A DNA stretch of 50,188 nt. Origin: an uncultured Lachnospiraceae bacterium (GTDB lineage: Bacteria > Bacillota > Clostridia > Lachnospirales > Lachnospiraceae). The DNA is taken from contig CATNCF010000021.1 of the NCBI GenBank assembly GCA_950097145.1, positions 1 to 50,188 of the forward strand, read 5' to 3'. The notes under the pieces were generated by a model. The model made no database searches. It was not told the DNA's origin and saw only the letters and a list, made by a program, of their open reading frames with translations. The position numbers and the translations under genes were made by a program. Position 1 is the stretch's first letter, and every line of letters begins with the position of its first letter. Below are positions 26,890 through 35,449 of the stretch, one piece after another.

Positions 26890-27651
26890 TTATCCCAGCA
26901 GATTCATTACCGCCGGACTGTACCTTAATTCCTGATAAGCATAATAGGAATCCTGCTGCTCCTGTTCCTGTTTCTCCTGCTCCTCTTTTACTTTCTCCTG
27001 CTGTGCTTCTTGAATCTTAGTGTACAGATCAATAAACTGCAGATAATCTTCATAAGAGAAAAGCTGTTCCAGGATATTCTGGTAATAACTATCCTCCATC
27101 TTCTGTACAGATGCACCGCCCTCTGCCGCCACACCTGCAGCATTCACAGAATAGGAACCCTCCGGAACCTCAATGCCGTCATTCATAAACCTGGTTACCT
27201 TTACCACGTAATTCTGAGTTTCTTCAAAGGGTGGAATTCCTCCATATTTTGCCACATTATTACTTCCTGCATTGTAAGCGGCAAGGGCAAGGCTGATATC
27301 ACCATTATATTTTTCCAGCATCTGGCTGATATATTTAGTTCCTCCCATGATATTCTGGTAAGGATCGTAAGCATCGGTAACACCCAGTTCTCTTGCGGTC
27401 CCCGGCATTAATTGCATTATCCCCTGCGCTCCGGCGCCGGAGGTGGCGTTTGGCCTGAAATCCGACTCCGCTTTGGCGATTGCCTTGATAAGATTCTTAG
27501 GTACATTGTATTTCTGTGAAGCTTCCGTAAAAATCTCTTCCAGCGAAGCTGAAGTCTTCAGATAAGAAGAAAATTCTTCCTGCTGTCCTGGGGCTGATAC
27601 AGAAGTCTGGTTTCCCAGCCCGTCTGTACTCTGTATTGCATTCACTTTCAT
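26890..27651 (-). CDS. Lytic transglycosylase (SLT/GH23 domain)
   Basis: A 253-aa protein with a lysozyme-like SLT domain at about residues 35-155. The catalytic Glu is in 'LIKAIAKAESDFRPNATSGA', followed by 'GIMQLMPGTARELGV', 'LALAAYNAGSNNV' and 'YVVKVTRFM'. It cleaves peptidoglycan between MurNAc and GlcNAc. No Sec signal peptide or membrane anchor is visible; the first 30 residues are polar. The C-terminal third is a Gln/Glu-rich helical tail. How it reaches the wall is unclear. Confidence 0.87.
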   Translation of the reverse strand: MKVNAIQSTDGLGNQTSVSAPGQQEEFSSYLKTSASLEEIFTEASQKYNVPKNLIKAIAKAESDFRPNATSGAGAQGIMQLMPGTARELGVTDAYDPYQNIMGGTKYISQMLEKYNGDISLALAAYNAGSNNVAKYGGIPPFEETQNYVVKVTRFMNDGIEVPEGSYSVNAAGVAAEGGASVQKMEDSYYQNILEQLFSYEDYLQFIDLYTKIQEAQQEKVKEEQEKQEQEQQDSYYAYQELRYSPAVMNLLG

Positions 27652-27698
27652 ATCACTTGCGGCTCCCTTCTAAAAAATAATTGACTCTGCTGCACGCC

Positions 27699-28604
27699 TT
27701 ACTGCAGTTTGATCCCTGCCAGCAGATCGCCCAGACTGGTGGATGCTCTTTCGTTGGAAATATACTCCTCCACCTCTTCTGTCTTGTCCACATCGATCAT
27801 TTCTTCTTCCAGGGCTTTCATGCTGAGGCTGACTTTATTATCATTGGTATTCAGAACCTTTACCTTTACCTTCTGGCCTGTGCTTAGAACTTCTGAAGGC
27901 TTGCCGATTCTTCTGTGGGAAATCTGAGAGATATGTACCAGGCCGCTGATTCCATCTCCCAAATCCACAAATGCCCCATAAGGCATCAGTGATTCTACTG
28001 TGCCCTCCAGCACAGTTCCTGGAATCATCCTGGCCACTTTGCGATCATGTTCCTCCTGCTGTTTCTCTCTTAAAATCACTTTGGCAGAAAGCACTAATTT
28101 CTTCCGTGCTTCCTCAACCGTAATAACTCTGGCCTGAATCTCACGTCCAAGCCATTCCTCTGTGGCCTCCACATAAGATAAATCTAATTGCGACGCTGGA
28201 ATAAATCCCCGGATTCCCTCTACATAAGCAACCACTCCGCTTGGTACAATTCCTGTCACTTTTACAGAAAGCTCTGTGCCTTCCTCCAGATATTGATTTA
28301 ATTTCTCCCAGGCAAGTACATCATTTGCTTCCTTCTTGGATAATAGAATATTGCCCTCTCCATCATCCGTTTTCACAACAGTCGCTTTCATTATATCTCC
28401 CGTATGAACCTGCTCCAAAACATTAAAATTTGGATCATTACTCAAATCTTCCACTTTAATAATTCCCTGTGTATAGTATTTCAAATCCAGTGTTACCTCT
28501 TCTTCAGTTACACTGATCACGGTTCCTGAAATAATATCGCCTTCCTTAATTTTACGAAAAGACGCTTCCAGTTCATCTTTATAATCTTCCATAGTCTCTG
28601 CCAT
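27699..28604 (-). CDS. S1 RNA-binding domain protein (RpsA-like)
   Basis: A 301-aa protein with about three S1 OB-folds. The first starts 'EGDIISGTVISVTEEEVTLD'; the last is the most canonical: 'GTVLEGTVESLMPYGAFVDL' with 'GLVHISQIS'. Clostridia carry short S1-like proteins in place of the six-domain RpsA; whether this one is ribosomal cannot be decided from sequence. ATG 28604 has AGGAG 8 nt upstream and is preferred over the frame to 28658. Confidence 0.83.
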   Translation of the reverse strand: MAETMEDYKDELEASFRKIKEGDIISGTVISVTEEEVTLDLKYYTQGIIKVEDLSNDPNFNVLEQVHTGDIMKATVVKTDDGEGNILLSKKEANDVLAWEKLNQYLEEGTELSVKVTGIVPSGVVAYVEGIRGFIPASQLDLSYVEATEEWLGREIQARVITVEEARKKLVLSAKVILREKQQEEHDRKVARMIPGTVLEGTVESLMPYGAFVDLGDGISGLVHISQISHRRIGKPSEVLSTGQKVKVKVLNTNDNKVSLSMKALEEEMIDVDKTEEVEEYISNERASTSLGDLLAGIKLQ

Positions 28605-28832
28605 AATCAACACTCCTTTTCCGCCATAATTATTTTTATTGTAACAGAACTTCCGCAAAAAATCCAGAAAAATATGACTTTTACGGGGATTTCCCTTTGA
28701 ACACCCTTGCCCCTTTTATATTTATGCCATATATTTTTGCGCCAGCAGGGGCTTTCTCTTCTATGATTCTCCTTCCTTTTCATAAGTTTGTTCCAATATC
28801 TATAAAAACTTTTATGCCATTTCTAATAACTC
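28605..28832. other. Intergenic region upstream of the S1-domain gene
   Basis: It holds the S1 gene ribosome binding site at its left end. I see no gene, riboswitch or clear terminator before the insertion-sequence remnant starts. Confidence 0.4.
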
Positions 28833-28866
28833 CACCACTTTACAACTATTATAAATAGTGCTCCTT

Positions 28867-29115
28867 TTATCGGACAAGATATTTCAATGTTCTCATAAGG
28901 GCAGATAATTTTATTATATTTTCGCTCTTTTTCACGAAAGTGGCAAAAAATACCTCCTGCCGGATCCTTTCGCTGAGTGCAAACCTGAAATCCTGTACGC
29001 TTTCCTTACGGTACTTTGAAAATGCTTCATCCTGGTATGGCAACAGCTTCATCGCGCAGTAAGCTATGTTGATCAGATTCACCAGCATTTCGATCCCTTT
29101 CCGGCTGCGTACCAT
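28867..29115 (-). pseudogene. Transposase fragment (C-terminal ~80 codons)
   Basis: The frame reads as the end of a DDE transposase: 'RKGIEMLVNLINIAYCAMKL' is like the last helical part of IS4/IS1634-type enzymes, from memory only. It ends close to the left terminal repeat. Upstream the frame meets a stop at once inside the palindrome, and the catalytic part is missing. It is not expected to be functional. Confidence 0.65.
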
Positions 29116-29116
29116 A

Positions 29117-29165
29117 TATTACTCCGGCGGTTAAATGTCGACGAATTTTAACCGCCGGAGTAATA
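29117..29165. repeat. 49-bp palindrome, 19-bp perfect arms (MITE-like ends)
   Basis: Arms 29117-29135 and 29147-29165 match perfectly around an 11-bp centre. The outer sequence TTACTCCGGCGGTTAAA is flanked by TA on both sides, and a related sequence starts the element at 50041. It looks like a MITE reduced to its two ends, inserted in the transposase remnant. Confidence 0.7.
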
Positions 29166-29280
29166 CATCAGAAAGTCCTGTATGACATTTTTAAGGTGAA
29201 AAGTTGTAAAGTGGTGTTAGTATAACATAAAATTTCAAATGTTTCATTAAATAGAAAATAGTAACAACAAGCGAAAAAAA

Positions 29281-29316
29281 TAAACCTACCTTGTACTTGG
29301 CCATCAGGTAGGTTTA
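29281..29316 (-). terminator. Strong intrinsic terminator
   Basis: TAAACCTACCT (29281-29291) pairs perfectly with AGGTAGGTTTA (29306-29316). On the minus strand it is followed by a run of seven T. It lies about 290 bp after the aldo/keto reductase stop and could end that transcript or protect the region from read-through. Confidence 0.75.
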
Positions 29317-29606
29317 TATAACCATTCCGGAGATCAGCCACATTTGTGGGAGTCTGCTCCTTTTTCAATAACATATCATTTCACAATCTGAAAATCAACA
29401 GCAATTTATGGAACCCAGTCAAATTATCCACCTCACTTCAGATGTTTTTTGGTAAAATAGCTGCATATGAAAAGAGGTAAACATCATATGGCAGAACTCA
29501 TCTTTTCCGCAAAAATCTTGAGAAACAGTATTGGTGCATCAACACATTTGAAAAATGCTGAACAGATTTATACATCCCCTGCATGATCTTATGATTTCTC
29601 AATATT
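29317..29606. other. Intergenic stretch between terminator and reductase
   Basis: About 290 bp with only one short plus-strand frame (29488-29586, 32 codons) behind a weak AGAGG. It has no recognisable similarity, and I do not call it a gene. Confidence 0.4.
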
Positions 29607-30737
29607 TTAAACCGCATGGCACAGTAACGATTCTTTTACCTTCTCCAGGTTTTCCCTGATTTTAATATGCTGGGGACAGGCTTCCTCACATTTGCCGCAC
29701 TTGATGCATTCATCCGCATGTTTCTGCCCATGGCCGCCCACCAGCCATTCCTCCTGGTGTTTTGCCATTCCCCGGTCACGGTAAAGGGTCAGATAATTCA
29801 TAGCGGTAAAAGAACCGGAAATTCCAATGTTCATAGGACATACCTTGGCGCAGTAATTACAAGTAGTGCACGGGATCAGGGGAATTTTCTTTAATTCTTC
29901 CTGTGCCTGTGCCAGTGTTTCTTTCTGGCTGTCAGCAAGTCCATGAAACTCTTTCATATAAGACAGATTATCTTTCATCTGCGCTATATTGCTCATTCCA
30001 GATAAAACGGTAATGACCCCCTCTAAATCGGCTGCAAAACGGACTGCCCAGGACGCCACAGAATGTTCCGGCTCAGCCATTTTGAGAATTTCTGCTACAG
30101 ATTCCGGTGGCGTGGCAAGCATTCCTCCCTTTACAGGTTCCATAATAATAACAGGTTTTCCATGCCTCCTTGCTGTTTCATAACATTGTCTGGACTGAAC
30201 CGCTGGATTCTCCCAGTCTGCATAATTGATCTGAAGCTGAACAAATTCCACCTGGGGATGTGCATTTAAAATTTCCTCAAGCTCTTCTGGCGTGGAATGA
30301 AAAGAAAATCCCACATGGCGGATAAGCCCTTCTTTCTTCTTCTCCTGCACCCAGTTCCACATATCGTAATCATCAAAATAATGGGTCCTGGCCTCTCCCA
30401 GATTATGAAGCAGATAGAAATCAAAATATCCTGCCCCAGTCTGTGCCAGAGAGGTATCAAACTGCGCATATGCTTCTTCCTTGGTCTTACAATCAATCTA
30501 CGCCGCATTTTTCGTGGCAAGCTGATAGCTCTCTCTGGGATAGCGTTCTACCAGCGCCTTACGGATGGCATCCTCGCTCCCGGCATATGCCCACGCTGTA
30601 TCAAAATAAGTAAAACCTGCCTCCAGAAATAAATCTACCATTTCCTTGGTCTGTTCCACATCAATTGCTCCATCCTTCTGTGGCAGACGCATTAAGCCAA
30701 ACCCCAATTTCCTGATTTCTTCGCCTAGATATCCCAT
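29607..30737 (-). pseudogene. Aldo/keto reductase with ferredoxin-type C-terminus, interrupted by one TAG
   Basis: The full frame is 376 codons, normal for clostridial aldo/keto reductases with a 4Fe-4S tail. The N-terminal piece has 'KLGFGLMRLPQKDG' and the catalytic 'FDTAWAYAGSEDAIRKAL' (Asp, Tyr); the Lys follows in 'YQLATKNAA'. Codon 80 (30498-30500) is TAG, directly after that lysine stretch, and the same frame continues without any shift into 'IDCKTKEEAYAQFDTSLAQT'. The C-terminus has two Cys clusters, 'CTTCNYCAKVCP' and 'CIKCGKCEEACP'. TAG is one base from TGG, and Trp would fit here. It may be a fresh nonsense mutation, a sequencing error or read-through. The gene is divergent from a MerR regulator. 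Confidence 0.85.
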
Positions 30738-30796
30738 TTCTGATTTCTCCTTTCCAAACTATGTATTGTGTAAAACGAATCTTTATATTATAATTT

Positions 30797-30827
30797 AGTA
30801 TAGCATCTTCGTGTAACCCGAAGTCAA
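30797..30827 (-). promoter_or_regulatory. MerR-type promoter of the reductase (19-bp spacer)
   Basis: On the minus strand, -35 TTGACT (30822-30827) and -10 TATACT (30797-30802) are separated by 19 bp, the overlong spacer typical of MerR-controlled promoters. The spacer contains the dyad CTTCG-N7-CGAAG. The adjacent divergent merR gene is the natural regulator. Confidence 0.85.
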
Positions 30828-30864
30828 CACCTTTTTATCATCCAGATAAGGGAGAATCATACAT

Positions 30865-31305
30865 ATGGACTATACAATCAGACAGTTTGCAGATATGTTT
30901 CATACAACGGAACACACGATACGGTATTATACAGATATTAATTTACTGCCATGCCAGAGAGATACGGGAAACCGCCGGGTATTTAATGAAGAATCTGCGA
31001 ACTGGATGCGCGGCATTACATACCTGAAAAATTGCGGCGCATCCATAAAAGATATCAAAAAATACTGTGAATTATGCCGTTTAGAAGAATCCGAAGAAAA
31101 CTTAAAAGCAAGATACCAGATCATTCTGAATCAGCGCGAACAGGCTCACAAGCGGGCAGAAGAGGCAAAAGTCACCGCTGAATACATGGATCAAAAGGTA
31201 AAACATTATGAAGATATTCTGGCCGGACGAATCCCTGACGATACAAATCCTGGAACCTGGACGCAAGAAACAGATCCTGCCACACCTTTAGAAGAAATAA
31301 TTTGA
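30865..31305 (+). CDS. MerR-family transcriptional regulator
   Basis: A 146-aa MerR protein. The N-terminal winged HTH is 'YTIRQFADMFHTTEHTIRYY' plus 'NRRVFNEESANWMRGITYLK'; a long coiled coil follows (about 75-125). No metal-binding cysteine set is visible at the C-terminus, so an organic or redox signal is more likely than a metal. It is divergent from the aldo/keto reductase, and a 19-bp-spacer promoter with a dyad lies between them. Relatives paired with such reductases sense aldehydes or other electrophiles. Confidence 0.88.
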   Translation: MDYTIRQFADMFHTTEHTIRYYTDINLLPCQRDTGNRRVFNEESANWMRGITYLKNCGASIKDIKKYCELCRLEESEENLKARYQIILNQREQAHKRAEEAKVTAEYMDQKVKHYEDILAGRIPDDTNPGTWTQETDPATPLEEII

Positions 31306-31357
31306 ATTCCATAGCAGGCTACGGTACATTAAAAATACTATAACTAAGGAGATTTCT

Positions 31358-31936
31358 ATGATTAATGAGATACAGGACGAAAGATATCATGTTGCTGATG
31401 AAGCCATTTACGACGCGTTCTTTTTAGTCCTCAGAGAAAAAGAATTAGATAAAATCACTGTTTCTGATGTAATAAAAAGAGCTGGAATTGTCCGCAGTAC
31501 GTTCTACAACCACTTTGAAAACATTCCAGCCCTTGTAACCGCCGTTGAGGATAAGACCATACAGGATATCTTCTCTTTGATGGAAAAGTTTCATCCCCAT
31601 AACGACCGGGAAATGTGCAGATCCTACTTCCAGACAATCTGCGAATATACCATGACGAACCCCTTTTTAGCAAAACTCCTCAGACAGCCGGAGGGAGGGG
31701 CATTTTTTGAAAAATTCATCACCATGTTCCACCGCTATGTATCAGACGTTATGCAGAACACAGACCCTTCCCACCACAGCAAAGAAGAATTTTCCTATAT
31801 GATTGCCTGCGTCATCGGCAGCACCATCGGCGTACTCCACAAATGGAGCGCAGAAAACTTTCAGGCTCCACCGGAAGTCGTTGCCGGAATTTTGACGCAG
31901 TCTTTCATAGCGGTTATGGTTCCATTTATTTCATAG
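31358..31936 (+). CDS. TetR/AcrR-family transcriptional regulator
   Basis: A 192-aa TetR regulator. The HTH is 'ELDKITVSDVIKRAGIVRST' followed by 'FYNHFENIPALVTAVEDKT'. The C-terminal ligand domain has no recognised specificity. AAGGAG lies 6 nt before the ATG. Its 3' end overlaps the convergent AMP-ligase gene by 11 bp, so it borders the carrier-protein/condensation operon and may respond to an acyl or lipid product of it; that is inference from position. Confidence 0.85.
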   Translation: MINEIQDERYHVADEAIYDAFFLVLREKELDKITVSDVIKRAGIVRSTFYNHFENIPALVTAVEDKTIQDIFSLMEKFHPHNDREMCRSYFQTICEYTMTNPFLAKLLRQPEGGAFFEKFITMFHRYVSDVMQNTDPSHHSKEEFSYMIACVIGSTIGVLHKWSAENFQAPPEVVAGILTQSFIAVMVPFIS

Positions 31937-33476
31937 GCTCGTCTACCATAGCTTCCTGCCGCTTGATTTTCTTTGTGGAGCTTCTGATAAACGGATTTTT
32001 ACGTACAATCAGCCCTGTAATCTGACGGTAGGTTGGCTGATTCTTATTATATTCATCCAGGAATGACTGCAGTCCTGCCCGAATTTCCTCTTCTCCCAGC
32101 TCTTTTGCCTGAACCACGTCCATATCCGGGTATATCCTTGCCGTAAGCCCATTGTTCTCCCCTGTCACAATCACCTCTCCTACCAAAGCTCCCAGAGCTA
32201 ATTTATTCTCAATCTCCTCCGGTGAAATATTTTCGCCGTTTGAGAGAATGATCAGGTTCTTCACGCGCCCATTAATAAACAGGAATCCGTCTTCGTCCAG
32301 ATAGCCTTTGTCCCCGGTATGAAGCCAGCCGTCTTTCAAGGTCTCCGCCGTTTCTTGGGGCATCTGATAATAGCCCTTCATCACACTGCTGCCTTTTACC
32401 AGAATTTCGCCATGATCAAAATCAATCTCTGCATTGGCAAGGGGCCGGCCGATAGAACCCGGCTTATTGTCCCCAGGCATATTGGAACTGATCACCGGAG
32501 AACACTCCGACATGCCGTAGCCTTCATAGATATCCACACCGTATTCTGCAAACTTATCAATATAAAATGGATCAAGATGCGCGCCGCCGGTAAAAATAAT
32601 TTTCAGTTTTCCGCCAAATACATTGGCCGCTAACGCCGCTTTGGGGATTGCCGGATCTGCCGCAGAGAGTCTTTTGTAAATTGTCTCCACCATCATAGGA
32701 ACCATCAAAATTACATCTGGTTTAAAAATGCCCATGTTTCTCACCATATGCAGAAGGGAATCATTGATGCAAATGGAAGCTCCCAGGGAAAATCCTTTGA
32801 GCCAGTCCATCACCAGACAGAAGGCATGGTGAATTGGAAGCACGCTTAACATAACTGTTCCAGGCTCCGCCGTATAGCGGACATACGCTACATTCGTGGC
32901 CAGATTATCCTGGGTCAGCATAACGCCCTTGCTCTTTCCGGTTGTCCCGGAAGTAAAAATAATGGTTGCAATATCCTCTGGATTTGGCTTGTCACAATCT
33001 CCGCTATTTTCAGAAGCTTTCTTAAGGTCTGCAAGAGACACTACCTTTTCATTAGAAGCTTCCGCCTCTTCCTCCTGAAGCATCCAGATTTTTCTTAACT
33101 TTGGGCACTGCGCTAAAACTGCATCCAAAAGCGGCAGGAGTTTGGGACTTAAGAACAGACCTTCTGAATCTGAACGGTTAATCAAATCAATCAAATCCTC
33201 ACCAGGAAGTCCTGCGTCAAGGGGTACAGCAACTGTGCTGCCAGTGATCACGCCAAGATAGCTTTCTATCCACTCCACAGAACTGACTCCAATGAGGGCA
33301 ATATGTTTTCCCTGAAACCCTTCTGCCAGGAGTCCCTTTCTCACTGCCACAACATTTTCCATCAGTTCTTTGTAGCTTCTCTCCAGAATATCTTTTTTCT
33401 GCAGCCACTTTACTGCTTTTATATCTGCAAATTTTTCTACGCTGTTCTCCAGTATGTCACGAATTAACATTCCCAT
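31926..33476 (-). CDS. AMP-dependent acyl ligase (acyl-CoA/acyl-ACP synthetase)
   Basis: A 516-aa ANL-superfamily enzyme that activates a carboxylic acid as the adenylate and loads it on a thiol. Motifs: P-loop 'FTSGTTGKSKGVMLT' (near 174-188), 'YEGYGMSECSPVISSN' (A5), 'GWLHTGDKG' (A7), 'INGRVKNLIILSNGENISPE' (A8) and the catalytic Lys near the end in 'NPFIRSSTKKIKR' (A10). It looks more like a fatty-acyl ligase than an NRPS adenylation domain. It starts 3 bp after the stop of a free-standing carrier protein, its likely acceptor. Confidence 0.88.
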   Translation of the reverse strand: MGMLIRDILENSVEKFADIKAVKWLQKKDILERSYKELMENVVAVRKGLLAEGFQGKHIALIGVSSVEWIESYLGVITGSTVAVPLDAGLPGEDLIDLINRSDSEGLFLSPKLLPLLDAVLAQCPKLRKIWMLQEEEAEASNEKVVSLADLKKASENSGDCDKPNPEDIATIIFTSGTTGKSKGVMLTQDNLATNVAYVRYTAEPGTVMLSVLPIHHAFCLVMDWLKGFSLGASICINDSLLHMVRNMGIFKPDVILMVPMMVETIYKRLSAADPAIPKAALAANVFGGKLKIIFTGGAHLDPFYIDKFAEYGVDIYEGYGMSECSPVISSNMPGDNKPGSIGRPLANAEIDFDHGEILVKGSSVMKGYYQMPQETAETLKDGWLHTGDKGYLDEDGFLFINGRVKNLIILSNGENISPEEIENKLALGALVGEVIVTGENNGLTARIYPDMDVVQAKELGEEEIRAGLQSFLDEYNKNQPTYRQITGLIVRKNPFIRSSTKKIKRQEAMVDEPMK

Positions 33477-33479
33477 AAT

Positions 33480-33722
33480 TTACGCCTCCTGCTGTAATCT
33501 TTCCAACATTTCAAGTGCCTCTCCGATGGTGAGAACTTTCAGAACATCGTCTTCCTCAAGCTCCACATCAAAAGTATCTTCAAGTTCCCCCAGGAAGGAC
33601 ATAAAGTCAAGGGAGCTAAACCCCAAATCTTCCCGGAACCTCATCTCATTTTTCATATCTTCTGGCTTTACCTCACAATACTGGGCAACAATTGTCTTAA
33701 ACTGCATTTCGTTTGTCATCAT
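33480..33722 (-). CDS. Free-standing acyl/peptidyl carrier protein
   Basis: An 80-aa carrier protein. The phosphopantetheine Ser is in 'EDLGFSSLDFMSFLGELEDT' (S37; usual LGxDSL has Asp where this has Ser). Four-helix acidic pattern, normal length. ATG 33722 has AGGAGG upstream. It lies between a condensation-type gene (18 bp) and an AMP-ligase gene (3 bp), so it is probably dedicated to this pathway and not the housekeeping fatty-acid ACP. Confidence 0.88.
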   Translation of the reverse strand: MMTNEMQFKTIVAQYCEVKPEDMKNEMRFREDLGFSSLDFMSFLGELEDTFDVELEEDDVLKVLTIGEALEMLERLQQEA

Positions 33723-33740
33723 TCTTCCTCCTGTTTTCCT

Positions 33741-35126
33741 TTACACATGTTCCATAATTTCACCGATACTCATATCCGGCTCCGCGATTCCTTTAAAAAG
33801 AATGCGCATCATATAATAGTATAGCAGTTCCATATCATGCTCTTCTAAATGAGCGGTCTGATAATGGTAAGAAAAGTTCATACCGCCATCTTCTGTATGT
33901 GATACAGTTAAGTACATTTTTTTAGTAGCCGCGCCATTGGCAAACCATTTGGAATGCTGGGGAATTGCTGCCAGATGGGGATTGTCCATCTTCACTGGCA
34001 TTGGCTGATAAGTCAGATAACAGCTTTCATACGCGGTATGCTCCGGGGTATGGTAGCGCTTTCTCATTTCCTCCATAATCAGCGCCGGATCATAATTGCT
34101 GTGCATATAAATCCTGTTCTGAACATTCTGAATCTCATAAGCAGCCGCAATAAATTCCATTTCAGGAGGAATCACCGTCCTGCAGGGGAACATAATCGTT
34201 CTGCTCCCTCCGGAAGTCCACTCGTCATGGGTGGAACGGCGTGAAATAAAATTCTGGATGGTTATATCTTCCTGGCCGTCGTTTACCTTTGATAAATAGG
34301 TACGGATTCCCAACAGCAGCAGATTCGTCATGGAGAGCTGGTGGTTCATGCAGAACGCAATCAAATTTTTGGTAGGTTCCGGTTCAAGATAATAATCCTT
34401 TACTTCCACAAACAAGTTTTTTAACTCGATGTCTGCAGCCCTTAAGTTCTTAATTCCATGGCGTTTCCTTGATTCCTCAAGAACAGACGGCCCCTGGATA
34501 TCGGAATAAAGAGGTTCTCCCAAAGCGTCAAGCTGATCGTCCCAGAACTTCTTGTCTTTAGCAAGACGCTTCTCATTATTTGCTTTTTTTAAATCCTTTT
34601 CTAATACCATCTCAAAATCCGCCAGGTCTTTCGGGTAGTCAGAACCAAACCGGAAATGAGTATAAAGCTGCATCAAATCGTTTATCATTACCACAATGCC
34701 GCAGGAATCAATAAGCCTGTGATCCATGTGGATAAAAAATCCATGAAATCCCTCTGGAAGCTTCAGCATCGTCACGTCGCACAGCGGAATATCATCCCCG
34801 TCAAAAGTCTCATACGCCCACTGCTGCATAAGCTTATCTGCTTCTGCCAGGCTCATACCAGATAAATCTTTCATTGGAATGTCCCTGGTTTCCTTGTCTA
34901 CAATATATTGTTTTACCTGTCCCTTCTCGTCGGGCTTCGTAAAACGGATTCTCATACATCCATAACGCTGGAATTCCAATTGAATACATTTTTTCAATAA
35001 ACCAAAATCCAAAGCCGCCTTTAGGGATGCCACAACACTTACCCCCGACACCTGCTGCGTCTTGTAATCCTGAATCCAGTTATGGTGCATGTTCTGCGCC
35101 GCTGTCAACGAATAATAATCTCTCAT
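33741..35126 (-). CDS. Free-standing condensation-domain-like acyltransferase
   Basis: A 461-aa protein of the NRPS condensation/CAT superfamily. The active-site motif reads 'FFIHMDHRLIDSCGI': the second, catalytic His of HHxxxDG is kept (H136), Asp is kept (D140), but the first His is Asp and the Gly is Ser. Later it has the expected 'NLLLLGIRTYLSKVND' and the floor-loop region 'SGGSRTIMFPCRT'. Stand-alone members form amide or ester bonds with a thiol-bound acyl group. ATG 35126 with AGGAGG 6 nt upstream is chosen over the frame to 35168. It heads the operon with the carrier protein and AMP ligase. Confidence 0.82.
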   Translation of the reverse strand: MRDYYSLTAAQNMHHNWIQDYKTQQVSGVSVVASLKAALDFGLLKKCIQLEFQRYGCMRIRFTKPDEKGQVKQYIVDKETRDIPMKDLSGMSLAEADKLMQQWAYETFDGDDIPLCDVTMLKLPEGFHGFFIHMDHRLIDSCGIVVMINDLMQLYTHFRFGSDYPKDLADFEMVLEKDLKKANNEKRLAKDKKFWDDQLDALGEPLYSDIQGPSVLEESRKRHGIKNLRAADIELKNLFVEVKDYYLEPEPTKNLIAFCMNHQLSMTNLLLLGIRTYLSKVNDGQEDITIQNFISRRSTHDEWTSGGSRTIMFPCRTVIPPEMEFIAAAYEIQNVQNRIYMHSNYDPALIMEEMRKRYHTPEHTAYESCYLTYQPMPVKMDNPHLAAIPQHSKWFANGAATKKMYLTVSHTEDGGMNFSYHYQTAHLEEHDMELLYYYMMRILFKGIAEPDMSIGEIMEHV

Positions 35127-35449
35127 GAGAAACCTCCTTTTTCCTTCCTTCTTCTGAAAAACTAACACATTTCACTTTTAAATTCTACCCCCTCAGAGAG
35201 TTAGCATACATTTTATATGAAATTGACCGAGACTTTTACCATCATCTTGTTAAACACAAAAATAATTTCGTGCAGACTTTGAGATACCAGATTTGTTAAA
35301 GCACACGATTTAAAAAAGAAAACATTTCTATGCTCCAGTTCCAGACTGAATTCTCATATGCAAGACCGCACCCATGGCCCCCCATAGGATAATAATGAAA
35401 AGTATCATTGGAGCTTCACAACTTTTCAATTGTAAAGCTCCAGTTCTTT
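35127..35449. other. Intergenic region upstream of the condensation-type gene
   Basis: About 320 bp without a gene. It should hold the promoter of the condensation/carrier/ligase operon; a TATAAA-like box is present near 35215 but no good -35, which would suit regulated expression. At 35409-35442 a hairpin (TGGAGCTT...AAGCTCCA with inner ACAA/TTGT) lies just after the hydrolase stop and is a possible terminator for it, though the T-run on that strand is weak. Confidence 0.5.

Larger units (their letters stand above)
28833..29216. mobile_element. Decayed insertion sequence with 15-bp terminal inverted repeats
   Basis: CACCACTTTACAACT (28833-28847) is matched in perfect inverted orientation at 29202-29216. 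Between them lie the C-terminal remnant of a transposase gene and a long palindrome. At about 380 bp the element is far too short to be complete; most of the transposase gene is gone. Confidence 0.75.

Noticed and set aside
29488..29586. 32-codon plus-strand gene behind AGAGG
   Set aside because: Too short, weak signals, no known family.
30498..30500. TAG as pyrrolysine or another recoded residue
   Set aside because: Aldo/keto reductases are not known to use it, and no Pyl genes are visible; a Trp-to-stop change is simpler.
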